Shown one piece after another: positions 51,842 through 60,377 of a DNA stretch of 64,000 bases (the first letter of the stretch is position 1; every line of letters begins with the position of its first letter). The translations under genes were made by a program, and so were the position numbers. This DNA comes from Falsiroseomonas bella (GTDB lineage Bacteria; Pseudomonadota; Alphaproteobacteria; Acetobacterales; Acetobacteraceae). The stretch covers positions 434,001-498,000 of the forward strand of contig NZ_QGNA01000004.1 of the NCBI RefSeq assembly GCF_003173615.1. Direction: 5' to 3'. The notes below the pieces were generated by a model that saw only the letters and a list, made by a program, of their open reading frames with translations, did no database searches and was not told where the DNA came from.

Positions 51842-52942
51842 ATGCCCGAAGCCCCGATGCCATCCGACACCGACAGCCTGCGCTGGCAGGCCGTGCTGGA
51901 TCGCGACGCCACGCCGGCCTGCGGCCCCTTTCTCTACGCCGTGACGACGCAGGGCGTGTATTGCCGGCCCGGCTGCCCCTCCCGCGCGCCGCTCCGGCGC
52001 AACACCCGCTTCTTCGCCGATATCGCCGCGGCGGAGCAGGCCGGGTTCCGCGCCTGCAAGCGCTGCGACCCGAAGGGCGAGCGCGCGGCGCTGCACGCGG
52101 AGGCGGTGCGGGCCGCCTGCGCGATGATCGAGGCGGCCGAGACGATGCCGTCCCTGGCCGCGCTGGCAGACCGCGCGGGCTATGCGCGGCACCACTTCCT
52201 GCGGCTGTTCCGCGATGTGACCGGCGTCACGCCGCGTTCCTATGCCGAGGGCGTGCGGGCGCGCCGGCTGCAGGCGGCGCTCTCGGCCGGGGACCGTGTG
52301 GCGGAGGCGGTGGCCGGCGCCGGCTTCGGCAGCGAATCGCGGGTCTATGAGGACACCTCGCGCCATCTCGGCATGACACCCGGCGCGGCGCGGCGCGGCG
52401 GCGCGGGGGAAGTGATCCGCATCGCCCATGCCGAGAGCGCGATGGGCCCGCTGCTGGTCGGCGCGACGGAGAAGGGCGTCTGCTTCATCGGCTTCGCCGA
52501 GCCGCCGGAGGCGCTGGAAGGCGACCTGCGCGCGCGCTTCCCGAAGGCGCATGTCGAAGCGGCGGATGACGCGCTGGCGGAAACCGTGCGGCAGGTCGCA
52601 GCCTTCATCGCGGAGCCGGCCGCGGCGCTGCGGCTGCCGCTGGACCTCCGCGGCACCGCCTTCCAGCGGCAGGTCTGGGAGGCTCTGCAGCGCATTCCGC
52701 TCGGCGAGACACGGACCTATGCGGGGCTGGCGGCGGAGATCGGCAATCCCGCCGCGGTGCGGGCGGTGGCGCGGGCCTGCGCGCGCAATCCGGTCTCGCT
52801 GGCCGTGCCCTGCCATCGCGTCGTGGGCGCGGATGGCGACCTCACCGGATACCGGTGGGGTGTGCCGCGGAAGAAGGCGCTGCTGGAGGGCGAGTCCCGG
52901 ATGCAACGAAAACGGTTGACGCAGTCTCAAAAAATAGAGTAA
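51842..52942 (+). CDS. ada: Bifunctional Ada: DNA-repair methyltransferase and AraC-type regulator
   Basis: A 366-residue protein for the adaptive response to alkylation. The N-terminal zinc/methyl-acceptor site has Cys41, Cys45, Cys72 and Cys75 (VYCRPGCPSR and ACKRCDP), the same spacing as in E. coli Ada. The AraC-type HTH is at about 100-185. The C-terminal O6-methylguanine methyltransferase domain has active Cys324 in PCHRVVG. The last 13 residues (MQRKRLTQSQKIE) lie in an AT-rich stretch that seems also to hold the next promoter. ATG 51842 is chosen; ATG 51857 is also possible. Confidence 0.95.
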   Translation: MPEAPMPSDTDSLRWQAVLDRDATPACGPFLYAVTTQGVYCRPGCPSRAPLRRNTRFFADIAAAEQAGFRACKRCDPKGERAALHAEAVRAACAMIEAAETMPSLAALADRAGYARHHFLRLFRDVTGVTPRSYAEGVRARRLQAALSAGDRVAEAVAGAGFGSESRVYEDTSRHLGMTPGAARRGGAGEVIRIAHAESAMGPLLVGATEKGVCFIGFAEPPEALEGDLRARFPKAHVEAADDALAETVRQVAAFIAEPAAALRLPLDLRGTAFQRQVWEALQRIPLGETRTYAGLAAEIGNPAAVRAVARACARNPVSLAVPCHRVVGADGDLTGYRWGVPRKKALLEGESRMQRKRLTQSQKIE

Positions 52943-52944
52943 CT
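52916..52944 (+). promoter_or_regulatory. Candidate promoter for the downstream PEP-CTERM gene
   Basis: TTGACG at 52916 resembles a -35 box and is followed by an AT-rich stretch (CTCAAAAAATAGAGTAAC) whose best -10 candidates are TAGAGT or GTAACT; neither has both good sequence and ideal spacing. It lies within the last codons of ada, 54-82 bases before the PEP-CTERM start. The low GC content relative to its surroundings is the main reason for the call. Confidence 0.35.
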
Positions 52945-52997
52945 CGCGCTCAACCGGGACAGGAGGTCCCCTCGCTTCTTCTCCGAGGACCCCTCCC

Positions 52998-53735
52998 ATG
53001 TCCTTCCGCAGCCTGCTTCGCGCCGGTGCCGCCGTGTTCGTCTTCGCCGCGACCGGTGCCCAGGCCTCCTCGCTCACCTGGACCAGCAGCGTCGGCGGTG
53101 CGCCGACCGGCGTCGTGCTGGAGAATTTCGACACGCTGGCCGTCAACGGCGCCAGCGCCAGCCAGCCGCTGACGCCCACCGGCATCAAGGTGCAGTTCGC
53201 CGGCACGGCCGGGGTGGTGCAGGGCGGGCTCTCGGGTCGCTACGCGCCGCCGAGCCTTTCGGGCGGCAACGGCGCCGGCTTCGGGGCGGGCGGCGGCGAC
53301 CAGGCGAATGGTGCCAACACGACCCCCTATCTCACGACGGGCTCCCTGACCGGTGGCGCCGCCTCGGCGATGACGCTGATCATGCCCTTCGAGGTCAAGT
53401 ATTTCGGCCTGCTCTGGGGGTCCGTGGACGCCTACAACACGCTGAGCTTCTTCGACGGCGACACGCTGGTGGGCCGCATCACCGGCGGCCAGGTGGCGAC
53501 ACTGCCGAATGGCGACCAGGGGCCCGGCGGCACGCGCTACGTGAACGTCACCTCGACGACCGCCTTCGACCGCATCGTCGCGACGAGCAATGGCTGGGCC
53601 TTCGAGTTCGACAACGTCGCTTTCAACATCGCCCCGCCGCCGGCGCTCGGGGTGCCGGAGCCCGGGACGCTGGCGTTGCTGGGTGCGGGGCTGGTCGGGC
53701 TTGGAATGGCGCGCCGGCGGCGCGCCACCGCTTGA
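52998..53735 (+). CDS. PEP-CTERM sorting-domain protein
   Basis: A 245-residue secreted protein with a signal peptide (LLRAGAAVFVFAATGAQAS), a beta-rich central domain rich in Gly, Thr and Asn (including VLENFDTLAVNGASASQP), and a canonical C-terminal sorting signal: GVPEPGTLALLGAGLVG followed by Arg residues. The central part ends with FDRIVATSNGWAFEFDNVAF, a pattern common in this class. Function is unknown; surface or biofilm location is expected. A candidate promoter is in the end of ada. The next gene is convergent, with 3 bases between stops. Confidence 0.87.
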   Translation: MSFRSLLRAGAAVFVFAATGAQASSLTWTSSVGGAPTGVVLENFDTLAVNGASASQPLTPTGIKVQFAGTAGVVQGGLSGRYAPPSLSGGNGAGFGAGGGDQANGANTTPYLTTGSLTGGAASAMTLIMPFEVKYFGLLWGSVDAYNTLSFFDGDTLVGRITGGQVATLPNGDQGPGGTRYVNVTSTTAFDRIVATSNGWAFEFDNVAFNIAPPPALGVPEPGTLALLGAGLVGLGMARRRRATA

Positions 53736-53738
53736 GCC

Positions 53739-54170
53739 CTACTGCTGGCGCGGCGGCGCTGCGGCGGCCGGGGGTGTGGCGGGCGCCGCCGGTTCGGGTG
53801 CGGGGCGCGGCGCATCGCCTGGACGCGGCACCAGGCGCTCCCGGCCGATGCTGGGCGCGCCGATGATGGTCCACTCGCCTTCCATCGAGCCGTCCGCGTT
53901 CAGCGTGTAGATGCCCATGCCCGGCCGTTGCGCCATGCCATAGGCGACGCCGATGGTCCGGCCGGAGGCGATGCCCACGCCCTCCACGATCTGGTCGCCG
54001 ATCCGCCAGAGGATGTTGAAGGAGTTGATGCCGACCGTGCGGATCTGCGCGAGCCCCGTATAGGCGGTGCCATCGAGGTTGGTGCCGCTGACGTCATACA
54101 GGCCGTCGCGCTGCGCCAGCGCGGGGCTGGCGGAGAGAAGGGCCGCGAGGGCGAGCAGGGCAGGGCGCAT
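53739..54170 (-). CDS. Secreted hypothetical protein with Pro/Ala-rich tail
   Basis: A 143-residue exported protein. The signal peptide is MRPALLALAALLSASPALAQ; the mature part (RDGLYDVSGTNLDGTAYTG onward) is beta-rich and Gly-rich, including QIRTVGINSFNILWRIGDQ and MEGEWTIIGA. The last 35 residues are a low-complexity Pro/Ala tail. Similar short secreted proteins occur in Acetobacteraceae, but I know no function. ATG 54170 is preferred to an extended frame to 54242. It lies between a PEP-CTERM gene and the pyruvate kinase gene. Confidence 0.7.
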   Translation of the reverse strand: MRPALLALAALLSASPALAQRDGLYDVSGTNLDGTAYTGLAQIRTVGINSFNILWRIGDQIVEGVGIASGRTIGVAYGMAQRPGMGIYTLNADGSMEGEWTIIGAPSIGRERLVPRPGDAPRPAPEPAAPATPPAAAAPPRQQ

Positions 54171-54238
54171 CGGCGGAAACTCCAGGGCGGCCGCAAGGAA
54201 GGCGCGGCGGCGGGCGCCGTCAACCCGCGGCGGCGGCG

Positions 54239-55897
54239 TCACTTCACGATGGCGACCCGCAGCGCATTGGTGGTGCCCGCGGTGCCGAAGGGGACGCCCG
54301 CGGTCACCACGACCTCATCGCCATGCTTCGCGAAACCTTCCTGCGCGGCGGCGCGGATGGCCTTGGCGACCATGTCGGTCATCGAGTGCAGCTCGGGCGC
54401 CATCACCGGGTGCACGCCCCAGATCACCGCCATGCGTCGTGCCGTCTGCTCGCTGGCGGTCAGGCCGAGGATCGGGCAGTCCGGCCGTTCCCGCGCGACC
54501 CGAAGCGTGGTGCTGCCGGTGGAGGTGAAGGTGGCGATCGCCTCGGCCTCGATGGTATGGGCCACCTGGCGGGCCGCGGCGGCGATCGCGTCGGCGGAGT
54601 TGCGCTGCGGCTCCGGCCGGTTCGCATCGGTCAGGGAGCGCCAGCCCGGATCCTGCTCCACGCGGGCGACGATGCGGTCCATCATGTTGACCGCCTCATA
54701 GGGATACTGCCCGGCCGCTGTCTCGGCGGAGAGCATCACCGCATCCGCGCCGTCGAAGACCGCGGTCGCAACGTCCGACGCCTCGGCGCGGGTGGGGGCG
54801 GGGGCGCCGATCATGCTCTCCAGCATCTGGGTCGCGACGACCACGGGCTTGCCGGCGGCGCGCGCGGTGCGGACGATGCGCTTCTGCATCAGCGGCACTT
54901 CCTCGGGCGGGCATTCCACGCCGAGGTCGCCGCGCGCCACCATCACGCAATCGGCCAGGCGGACGATCTCGTCGAGATTATCGATCGCCTGCGGCTTCTC
55001 CATCTTCACCATGATCCAGGCGCGGCCATCGGCGATGGCCTTCGCCTCCGCCACGTCCTCCGGCCGCTGCACGAAGCTGAGGCCGACATACTCGATCCCC
55101 TGCTCGAGCACGAAGTCGAGGTCGGCGCGGTCCTTCTCGGTCAGAGCGGGGATGGGCAGCACCACGTCGGGCACGTTCACGCCCTTGCGGTCCGAGAGCG
55201 GGCCGCCTGTGACCACCTCCGTCTCCAAGTGGTCCTCGCGCTGGCGCGTCACGCGCAGGCGCAGCTTGCCGTCGTCGAGCAGCAGCGTGGTGCCGATGCC
55301 GGCGGCGAGGATGATCTCGGGGTGCGGCAGCTGCACGCGCCGCACGTCGCCCGGCGTCGGCGAGAGATCGAGGCGGAAGGTCTGGCCGGCCTGCAGTTGC
55401 ACCCGCCCGCCCTGGAAACGGCCGACGCGAAGCTTCGGGCCCTGCACGTCGGCGAGGATGCCGATCGGCCGCTCCATCCGGCGCTCCAGCGCGCGGATGA
55501 TGGCGATGCGCTCCGCGTGGTCGGCGTGGGAGCCGTGCGAGAAGTTCAGCCGGAAGACATCCGCGCCGGCGCGGAACAGCCGCTCGATCACCTCGGGCGA
55601 GGAGGAGGCGGGGCCGAGGGTCGCGATGATCTTGGTGCGGCGCCGGCGGCGCAGCGGCATGCGCTGGGACAGGCGCAGCGGCGCGAGCTCGCGCTTGGGC
55701 GGCTCCGGCGGCTCGGCGCCGAGATCGGGCCGGACGCTCTCCGGCGCGACGCCGAGCGCGCGCGCGACCTCGGCCACGCGGTCGTCGGGCACGCGTTTCC
55801 ACTGGCTGACCGCGGCGGTGGAGATGCCGAGGGCCGTCGCGATGCGGGTCACGGCGCCGCGCTGGGCGAGGAGGGCTTCGAGATGCGGATCGCGCAT
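54239..55897 (-). CDS. pyk: Pyruvate kinase with N-terminal Cro/YdaS-like HTH domain
   Basis: A 552-residue fusion in one open frame. Residues 1-60 form an HTH of the Cro/YdaS type: ALLAQRGAVTRIATALGIS, then STAAVSQWKRVPDDR, ending with VAPESVRPDL, which is the characteristic family end. A Pro/Arg linker (61-84) follows. Residues 85-552 are a complete pyruvate kinase (KIIATLGPASSSPEVIERL, catalytic Lys in MVKMEKPQAIDNLDEI, metal Glu in the same segment, and ATQMLESMI). The usual enzyme has about 475 residues. A start at Met80 would give a normal enzyme, but no ribosome binding site precedes it, and the HTH part is clear and free of stops. The role of the HTH is unknown. Confidence 0.93.
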   Translation of the reverse strand: MRDPHLEALLAQRGAVTRIATALGISTAAVSQWKRVPDDRVAEVARALGVAPESVRPDLGAEPPEPPKRELAPLRLSQRMPLRRRRRTKIIATLGPASSSPEVIERLFRAGADVFRLNFSHGSHADHAERIAIIRALERRMERPIGILADVQGPKLRVGRFQGGRVQLQAGQTFRLDLSPTPGDVRRVQLPHPEIILAAGIGTTLLLDDGKLRLRVTRQREDHLETEVVTGGPLSDRKGVNVPDVVLPIPALTEKDRADLDFVLEQGIEYVGLSFVQRPEDVAEAKAIADGRAWIMVKMEKPQAIDNLDEIVRLADCVMVARGDLGVECPPEEVPLMQKRIVRTARAAGKPVVVATQMLESMIGAPAPTRAEASDVATAVFDGADAVMLSAETAAGQYPYEAVNMMDRIVARVEQDPGWRSLTDANRPEPQRNSADAIAAAARQVAHTIEAEAIATFTSTGSTTLRVARERPDCPILGLTASEQTARRMAVIWGVHPVMAPELHSMTDMVAKAIRAAAQEGFAKHGDEVVVTAGVPFGTAGTTNALRVAIVK

Positions 55898-56000
55898 GCG
55901 GCAAGCTTAGCGTTCTGAAGCCTCCAGCGCCAGCACGGCCTGCGAGCTTACTGTTGCTAAGTCGAGTTGTTGCGGCGCTCGCGGGGGATTGAGCCCGCGT

Positions 56001-56024
56001 CGCGCGGCTGTGTGTGGCCGCGCG
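56001..56024. promoter_or_regulatory. Leader hairpin upstream of the OmpA-like gene
   Basis: CGCGCGGC (56001-56008) pairs perfectly with GCCGCGCG (56017-56024) around TGTGTGTG, about 116 bases upstream of the OmpA-like start. The 243-base gap between pyruvate kinase and this gene otherwise has an AT-richer part near 55950-55970 where promoters may lie. A role in mRNA stability is possible. Confidence 0.4.
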
Positions 56025-56140
56025 GCCACAGGCAGGGTGTTTTGGCCACGGCGAAGGTGCCGCAGGCGTGCAACCGCGTTGGCGGCCGGGGCGCAACCGT
56101 ATCGCCGCCGGCCCGCGGCAGGGACCAAGGAGAATTCGAG

Positions 56141-57295
56141 ATGCGATTCAGGACGTCACTGATGGCCACCACGCTGCTGGTGCTGCCCGGGCTGGCCAGC
56201 GCGCAGGACCTGCTGCCGCGCTTCGGCGGCCCCGGTTCCGGCTTCTACATCGCGGGCGGCGCGGGGGTGAACTGGCTGGAGGACAGCGACCTGACGAGCC
56301 AGGGCGGCCTGCGCACCGCGCTCGGCGCGGCGGGGGTCGGGCAGAGCGGCAATGCCGATTTCGACACCGGCTGGGTGGGCGTGCTGAGCCTCGGCTACGC
56401 CTTTGGCAACGGGCTCCGGGCCGAGATCGAGGGCAACTACCGCGAGAACAGCATCAACGGCATCAACGGCTTCGCCGGCATCGCGGCGCCCCGGACGCAG
56501 AGCGGCGACGTCACGACCTGGGGCGTGATGGCCAATGTGTTCTACGACTTCGACCTCGGCTGGAACCTCGGCGGCGTCGGCATCGTGCCCTATATCGGCG
56601 GCGGCATCGGCTATGCCGTGAACGACTGGGACGGCGTGACGATCAGCTCGCCCGCAACCGGCCGGACGCTGCGGCTGGATGGCGACAACGGCAACTTCGC
56701 CTGGCAGGCCATGGTCGGCGCCGCCTTCCCGATCGCCTCCGTGCCCGGCCTCGCCTTCACGGCGGAGGGCCGCTACTTCGCCACGCTCTCCGACGACATC
56801 GACGCGACCTTCGTCTCGGCGACGGGCGCGACCACCACGCAGCGCGGCGCGGTGGAGGTGGACAACGGCAATTGGAGCGTGCTGGTCGGCCTGCGCTACA
56901 CCTTCGGCGCCGCGCCGCCGCCGCCGCCCGTCGCCGCACCCGCCCCGGCCGCGGCGCCGGCGCCGGCCCGGACCTACCTGGTGTTCTTCGACTGGGATCG
57001 CGCCAACCTGACCGAGCGCGCACGCCAGATCATCGCCGAGGCGGCGCAGGCCTCGACGCGCGTGCAGACCACGCGGATCGAGGTGGCGGGCCATGCCGAC
57101 CGGTCCGGCACGCCGCAATACAACCAGCGCCTGTCCGAGCGCCGCGCGCAGGCGGTGGCGGCGGAACTTGAGCGCCAGGGCGTGCCGCGTTCGGCGATGG
57201 TCATCCAGGCCTTCGGCGAGAGCCGCCCGCTGGTGCCCACCGCCGACGGCGTGCGCGAGCCGCAGAACCGGCGCGTGGAGATCGTCCTGCGCTGA
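56141..57295 (+). CDS. OmpA-like outer-membrane porin
   Basis: A 384-residue outer-membrane protein. A signal peptide (TSLMATTLLVLPGLASAQ) is followed by an eight-stranded-type barrel (about 25-255) that begins GSGFYIAGGAGVNWLED. A Pro/Ala hinge links it to a C-terminal OmpA peptidoglycan-binding domain (FFDWDRANLTERARQIIAEA, then AGHADRSGTPQYNQRLSERRA). It anchors the outer membrane to the cell wall. ATG 56141 has AAGGAG upstream; an open frame from 55967 has no such site. It is convergent with the patatin gene. Confidence 0.92.
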   Translation: MRFRTSLMATTLLVLPGLASAQDLLPRFGGPGSGFYIAGGAGVNWLEDSDLTSQGGLRTALGAAGVGQSGNADFDTGWVGVLSLGYAFGNGLRAEIEGNYRENSINGINGFAGIAAPRTQSGDVTTWGVMANVFYDFDLGWNLGGVGIVPYIGGGIGYAVNDWDGVTISSPATGRTLRLDGDNGNFAWQAMVGAAFPIASVPGLAFTAEGRYFATLSDDIDATFVSATGATTTQRGAVEVDNGNWSVLVGLRYTFGAAPPPPPVAAPAPAAAPAPARTYLVFFDWDRANLTERARQIIAEAAQASTRVQTTRIEVAGHADRSGTPQYNQRLSERRAQAVAAELERQGVPRSAMVIQAFGESRPLVPTADGVREPQNRRVEIVLR

Positions 57296-57308
57296 CGATG
57301 GAGCCGAC

Positions 57309-57337
57309 CGCCGGGGCTGGTTTCCGCCGCCCCGGCG
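57309..57337. terminator. Hairpin between convergent OmpA-like and patatin genes
   Basis: CGCCGGGGC (57309-57317) pairs with GCCCCGGCG (57329-57337) around an 11-base loop, filling most of the 43-base gap. It has no T-run on either side. It probably works as a two-way terminator or transcript-end stabiliser. Confidence 0.5.
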
Positions 57338-57338
57338 A

Positions 57339-58565
57339 TCAGCGTGCCGCGCCGGGTTCCGCCGACAGGAAGGGCGGGGCGGACACCCAGGCCGCCTGCC
57401 CGGTGCGCCCGCGCGCCAGGCCGTAGGCGTAGAGCGCGCGCATGTAGGATTGCTCGAAGGGCGAGGTCAGCACGCCGTCGAACTCCGGGCCGATGAAGGC
57501 CAGTTGGAAGCCGACACGGTCCATCTGCGTCGTGTTGTAGATCCGCAGCACGTCGTTGAGGCCGCTGGTGGCGATCATGGTGGAGATCGCGCGGCCGGCG
57601 ATGCCCATGGTGCGGCGGTCCACCGAGGTCCATTCGGGATCGAGCCGCGCATTGCGGATGACATAGGCCGTGATGGGCAGCACGGGCTGCCGCCGCGCGA
57701 TGCGCTGGCGCCGGTCGCGTGTCAGCGCCTGCGGATAGAGGAAGGCCTGCGCCACCGCGCCGCCATCCACATGCATCTCCTGGTGGCGCACGCCATCCAG
57801 CGTGACGTCGATCATCACCGGGGAGAAGGCGCCGGGGATCGCGGCGGAGGCGAGAAGGATGCGCCGGATCAGCTCCGCGGCCCCCGGGTGGCCGCTGTCG
57901 GCGATGGCGCCGATGTTCCAGATCACCGGCAGCTGCGCATCGAGATTGGTGGTGCCGATCAGCAGCAGCCGGCCTTCGCGGTAGCCGCGGGCGATCTCGG
58001 CCAGCATCGTCTCGTTCAGGTAGCGGCCGATGGTACCGAGCAGCGGCGTGTTGTCCGCCAGCGCGTCGTCCCAGATCGCCGATGGCAGCCAGCGCTGCCG
58101 CAGGACGTCGGCGGCGGTGATGTTGGTGTAGACCTCGCGCAGCGCGCCGTCATAGGCCGGGCCGAGGAAGGCGAAGGGCGCGGTCAGCGCGCCGGTGCTG
58201 ACCCCCGTGACGAGGTCGAAGACGGGGCGCGAACCCTGCTCCGACCAGCCCATGAGCAGCCCGGCCCCGAAGGCGCCGTTCTCCCCGCCGCCGGAGACGG
58301 CGAGCAGGTTCAGCGGCTGGGTGCGCGCGCCGGGCGCGGCGCCGCGGAATTCCTGGCCATGTGCCAGAACCGCCATGACCTCCCGCTCCAGCGGGCCGAC
58401 GCCGAGGGTCGGGAAGAAGCGCTCGTTCGGCAGGCCGAGAACGCTCGCCTTCAGTGCCTGGCCGCTGGGCACGGCCGCCATGCGGACCGGCATGGCGCAG
58501 CCGGACAGTGCGGCGCCGGCGCCGAGCGCGAGCAGGCGGCGGCGGTGGGTCAGCGGGTTGCCCAT
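57339..58565 (-). CDS. Patatin-like phospholipase, lipoprotein
   Basis: A 408-residue predicted lipoprotein. The lipobox is ALSGC with Cys23 acylated. The patatin oxyanion motif is SGGGENGAFGAG (91-102), the nucleophile Ser123 is in GVSTGA, and the dyad Asp is in HVDGGAV, so the enzyme should be active. It hydrolyses ester bonds of phospholipids or related lipids at the envelope. It is convergent with the OmpA-like gene and followed upstream by glycerate kinase on the same strand at 78 bases distance. No activator is seen. Confidence 0.92.
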   Translation of the reverse strand: MGNPLTHRRRLLALGAGAALSGCAMPVRMAAVPSGQALKASVLGLPNERFFPTLGVGPLEREVMAVLAHGQEFRGAAPGARTQPLNLLAVSGGGENGAFGAGLLMGWSEQGSRPVFDLVTGVSTGALTAPFAFLGPAYDGALREVYTNITAADVLRQRWLPSAIWDDALADNTPLLGTIGRYLNETMLAEIARGYREGRLLLIGTTNLDAQLPVIWNIGAIADSGHPGAAELIRRILLASAAIPGAFSPVMIDVTLDGVRHQEMHVDGGAVAQAFLYPQALTRDRRQRIARRQPVLPITAYVIRNARLDPEWTSVDRRTMGIAGRAISTMIATSGLNDVLRIYNTTQMDRVGFQLAFIGPEFDGVLTSPFEQSYMRALYAYGLARGRTGQAAWVSAPPFLSAEPGAAR

Positions 58566-58643
58566 CCCAACTCCATGATCAAGCCCATCCGAACTATGCG
58601 CCCGATCACGCCGCCGTGCACGTGCACAGCAGGCAGGTCCGGC

Positions 58644-59939
58644 TCACCCCACCAGCACCGCCCGCACGTCGTTCACGTTGGTCAGGGTCGGGCCGGTCAC
58701 CAGCAGGTCGCCGAGGGCGCCGAACACACCGTAGCTGTCATGCGCGGCCAGCATCGCCCGGGCATCGAGCCCCGCGGCGCGGGCGCGGGGAAGCGTGTCG
58801 GGCGCGCAGACCGCGCCGGCGGCATCCGACTTGCCGTCTATGCCGTCGGTGTCGGCGCAGAGCGCCCAGATGCCGGCATGGCCCTCCAGCGCGAGGGCGA
58901 GGCCGAGCAGGCATTCGGTGCTGCGGCCGCCGCGCCCGGATACGCCGGGCGGCAGGGTCACGGTGGTCTCGCCGCCCGAGAGGATGACGCAAGGCGCGGG
59001 CAGCGGGTGGCCATGCGCGGCGGCACCGCGGGCGATGCCGGCCAGGACCTTGCCGACCTCCTTCGCCTCGCCTTCCAGGGCATCGCCGAGGATGACGGGG
59101 GCGAGACCGAGGGTGCGGGCCTCGGCGGCCATCGCCTCCAGCGCCATCAGTGGCGTCGCGATCATGCGAAGTTCGGCGCGGGCGAGGCGCGGATCGCCGG
59201 GCTTCGGCGTCTCCTCCCGCGCGGCGGCGAGATGGGCCACGACGGGTTCGGGCAGCGCCATGCCGTAATGCGCCACCAAGGCGCGCGCCTCTTCGAAGGT
59301 GGTGGGGTCGGCGACGGTCGGACCGCTGGCGATTACCGCCGGGTCGTCGCCGGGAACGTCGCTGATCGCGAGCGTCACGACGCGCGCCGGATGCGCCGCC
59401 GTCGCGAGCCGGCCGCCGGAGAAGGCCGAGAGGTGCTTGCGGATGCAGTTCATCTCGCCGATCGCCGCGCCGGACCGCAGCAGCTCGCGGTTCACCGCGA
59501 CCAGGTCGTCCAGCGTCAGGCCGGGGGCGGGCAGGGTGGAGAGCGCCGAGCCGCCGCCGGAGACGAGGAACAGCACCAGGTCGCGCTCGGAAAGGCCCTG
59601 GACGGCGGCGAGCATCTCGGCCGCGGCTGCCGCACCCGGCGCATCGGGGACGGGGTGGCTGGCGAAGCGGAGCGCGATGCGGCGATGCGGCGGCGGGGCG
59701 GGCAGGTCCGCGCCATGGGTGGTGACGACGACGCCCGAAAGCGGCACGGCCGCCCAGGCGGCCTCCACCGCCGCGGCCATCTTCGCCGCCGCCTTGCCGC
59801 AGCCCACCACCACGACGCGGCCATCCCGCGGCGGATCGGGCAGGTGCGGCGCGAGGCAGGTCAGCGGGTCGGCGGCGGCGAGCGCGGCGTCGAACAGCTT
59901 GCGCAGGGCGGCGCGGGCGGTGGCATCGGTCCAGGCCAT
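58644..59939 (-). CDS. Glycerate 2-kinase (GckA/TtuD, MOFRL family)
   Basis: A 431-residue class II glycerate kinase. The N-terminal DUF4147 domain has GRVVVVGCGKAAAKMAAAVE and the loop FLVSGGGSALSTLPAPG. The C-terminal MOFRL domain has CVILSGGETTVTL and ALCADTDGIDGKSDAAGA. It phosphorylates D-glycerate at position 2, feeding glyoxylate or serine-derived carbon into glycolysis. It stands alone here; a ThDP enzyme and GlcF-like gene 9-11 kb away could belong to the same carbon route. The start at ATG 59939 is preferred to a longer frame to 59975. Confidence 0.93.
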   Translation of the reverse strand: MAWTDATARAALRKLFDAALAAADPLTCLAPHLPDPPRDGRVVVVGCGKAAAKMAAAVEAAWAAVPLSGVVVTTHGADLPAPPPHRRIALRFASHPVPDAPGAAAAAEMLAAVQGLSERDLVLFLVSGGGSALSTLPAPGLTLDDLVAVNRELLRSGAAIGEMNCIRKHLSAFSGGRLATAAHPARVVTLAISDVPGDDPAVIASGPTVADPTTFEEARALVAHYGMALPEPVVAHLAAAREETPKPGDPRLARAELRMIATPLMALEAMAAEARTLGLAPVILGDALEGEAKEVGKVLAGIARGAAAHGHPLPAPCVILSGGETTVTLPPGVSGRGGRSTECLLGLALALEGHAGIWALCADTDGIDGKSDAAGAVCAPDTLPRARAAGLDARAMLAAHDSYGVFGALGDLLVTGPTLTNVNDVRAVLVG

Positions 59940-59999
59940 CCCGGCACTATGGCGAAGCCGGCCGCGATGGGCCATCTACCGGCCCAGGAGGACCACCCC

Positions 60000-60311
60000 A
60001 TGCCCGTGCCCGAGATGGACAAGCAGACCCAGACCGAATTGGAGGCCGCGGCCTTCCGGCGCCTGGTGGAGCATCTGCGCGAGCGGACCGATGTGCAGAA
60101 CATCGACCTGATGAACATGGCCGGCTTCTGCCGGAACTGCCTGTCCAAGTGGTACCGCGCTGCGGCGGAGGAGAAGGGCATTCCACTCTCCGACCCCGAT
60201 GCGCGGGAGATCGTCTATGGCATGCCCTACAAGGAATGGCAGGCGAAATACCAGACGGAAGCCAGCGCCGAGCAGAAGGCGAAGTTCGCCGCCGCGAATC
60301 CCGGCCACTGA
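60000..60311 (+). CDS. DUF1244-domain protein
   Basis: A 103-residue helical protein of the DUF1244 family. The conserved part is AAAFRRLVEHLRERTDVQN followed by NMAGFCRNCLSKWYRAA, with two Cys (CRNC). It has no signal peptide or membrane segment. An AGGAGG site at proper spacing supports ATG 60000. The family is common in Proteobacteria; its function is not known. It heads a group of small genes with GapR and DUF427, starting divergently from glycerate kinase. Confidence 0.9.
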   Translation: MPVPEMDKQTQTELEAAAFRRLVEHLRERTDVQNIDLMNMAGFCRNCLSKWYRAAAEEKGIPLSDPDAREIVYGMPYKEWQAKYQTEASAEQKAKFAAANPGH

Positions 60312-60377
60312 CCCGGGGGCTTGAGCGTGGCTGCCAAGCGTGCGACCACCCGCGCCCTTCGCACAGGGGAGCAGCGG

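Noticed and set aside
52916-52930. TTGACGCAGTCTCAA considered as an FNR box
   Set aside because: The half-sites are separated by 7 bases and the central sequence does not fit; it is better explained as a -35 element and AT-rich spacer.
55660-55897. HTH part before pyruvate kinase seen as a separate small gene
   Set aside because: There is no stop codon between the HTH and the kinase and no ribosome binding site before Met80, so a fusion is the direct reading.
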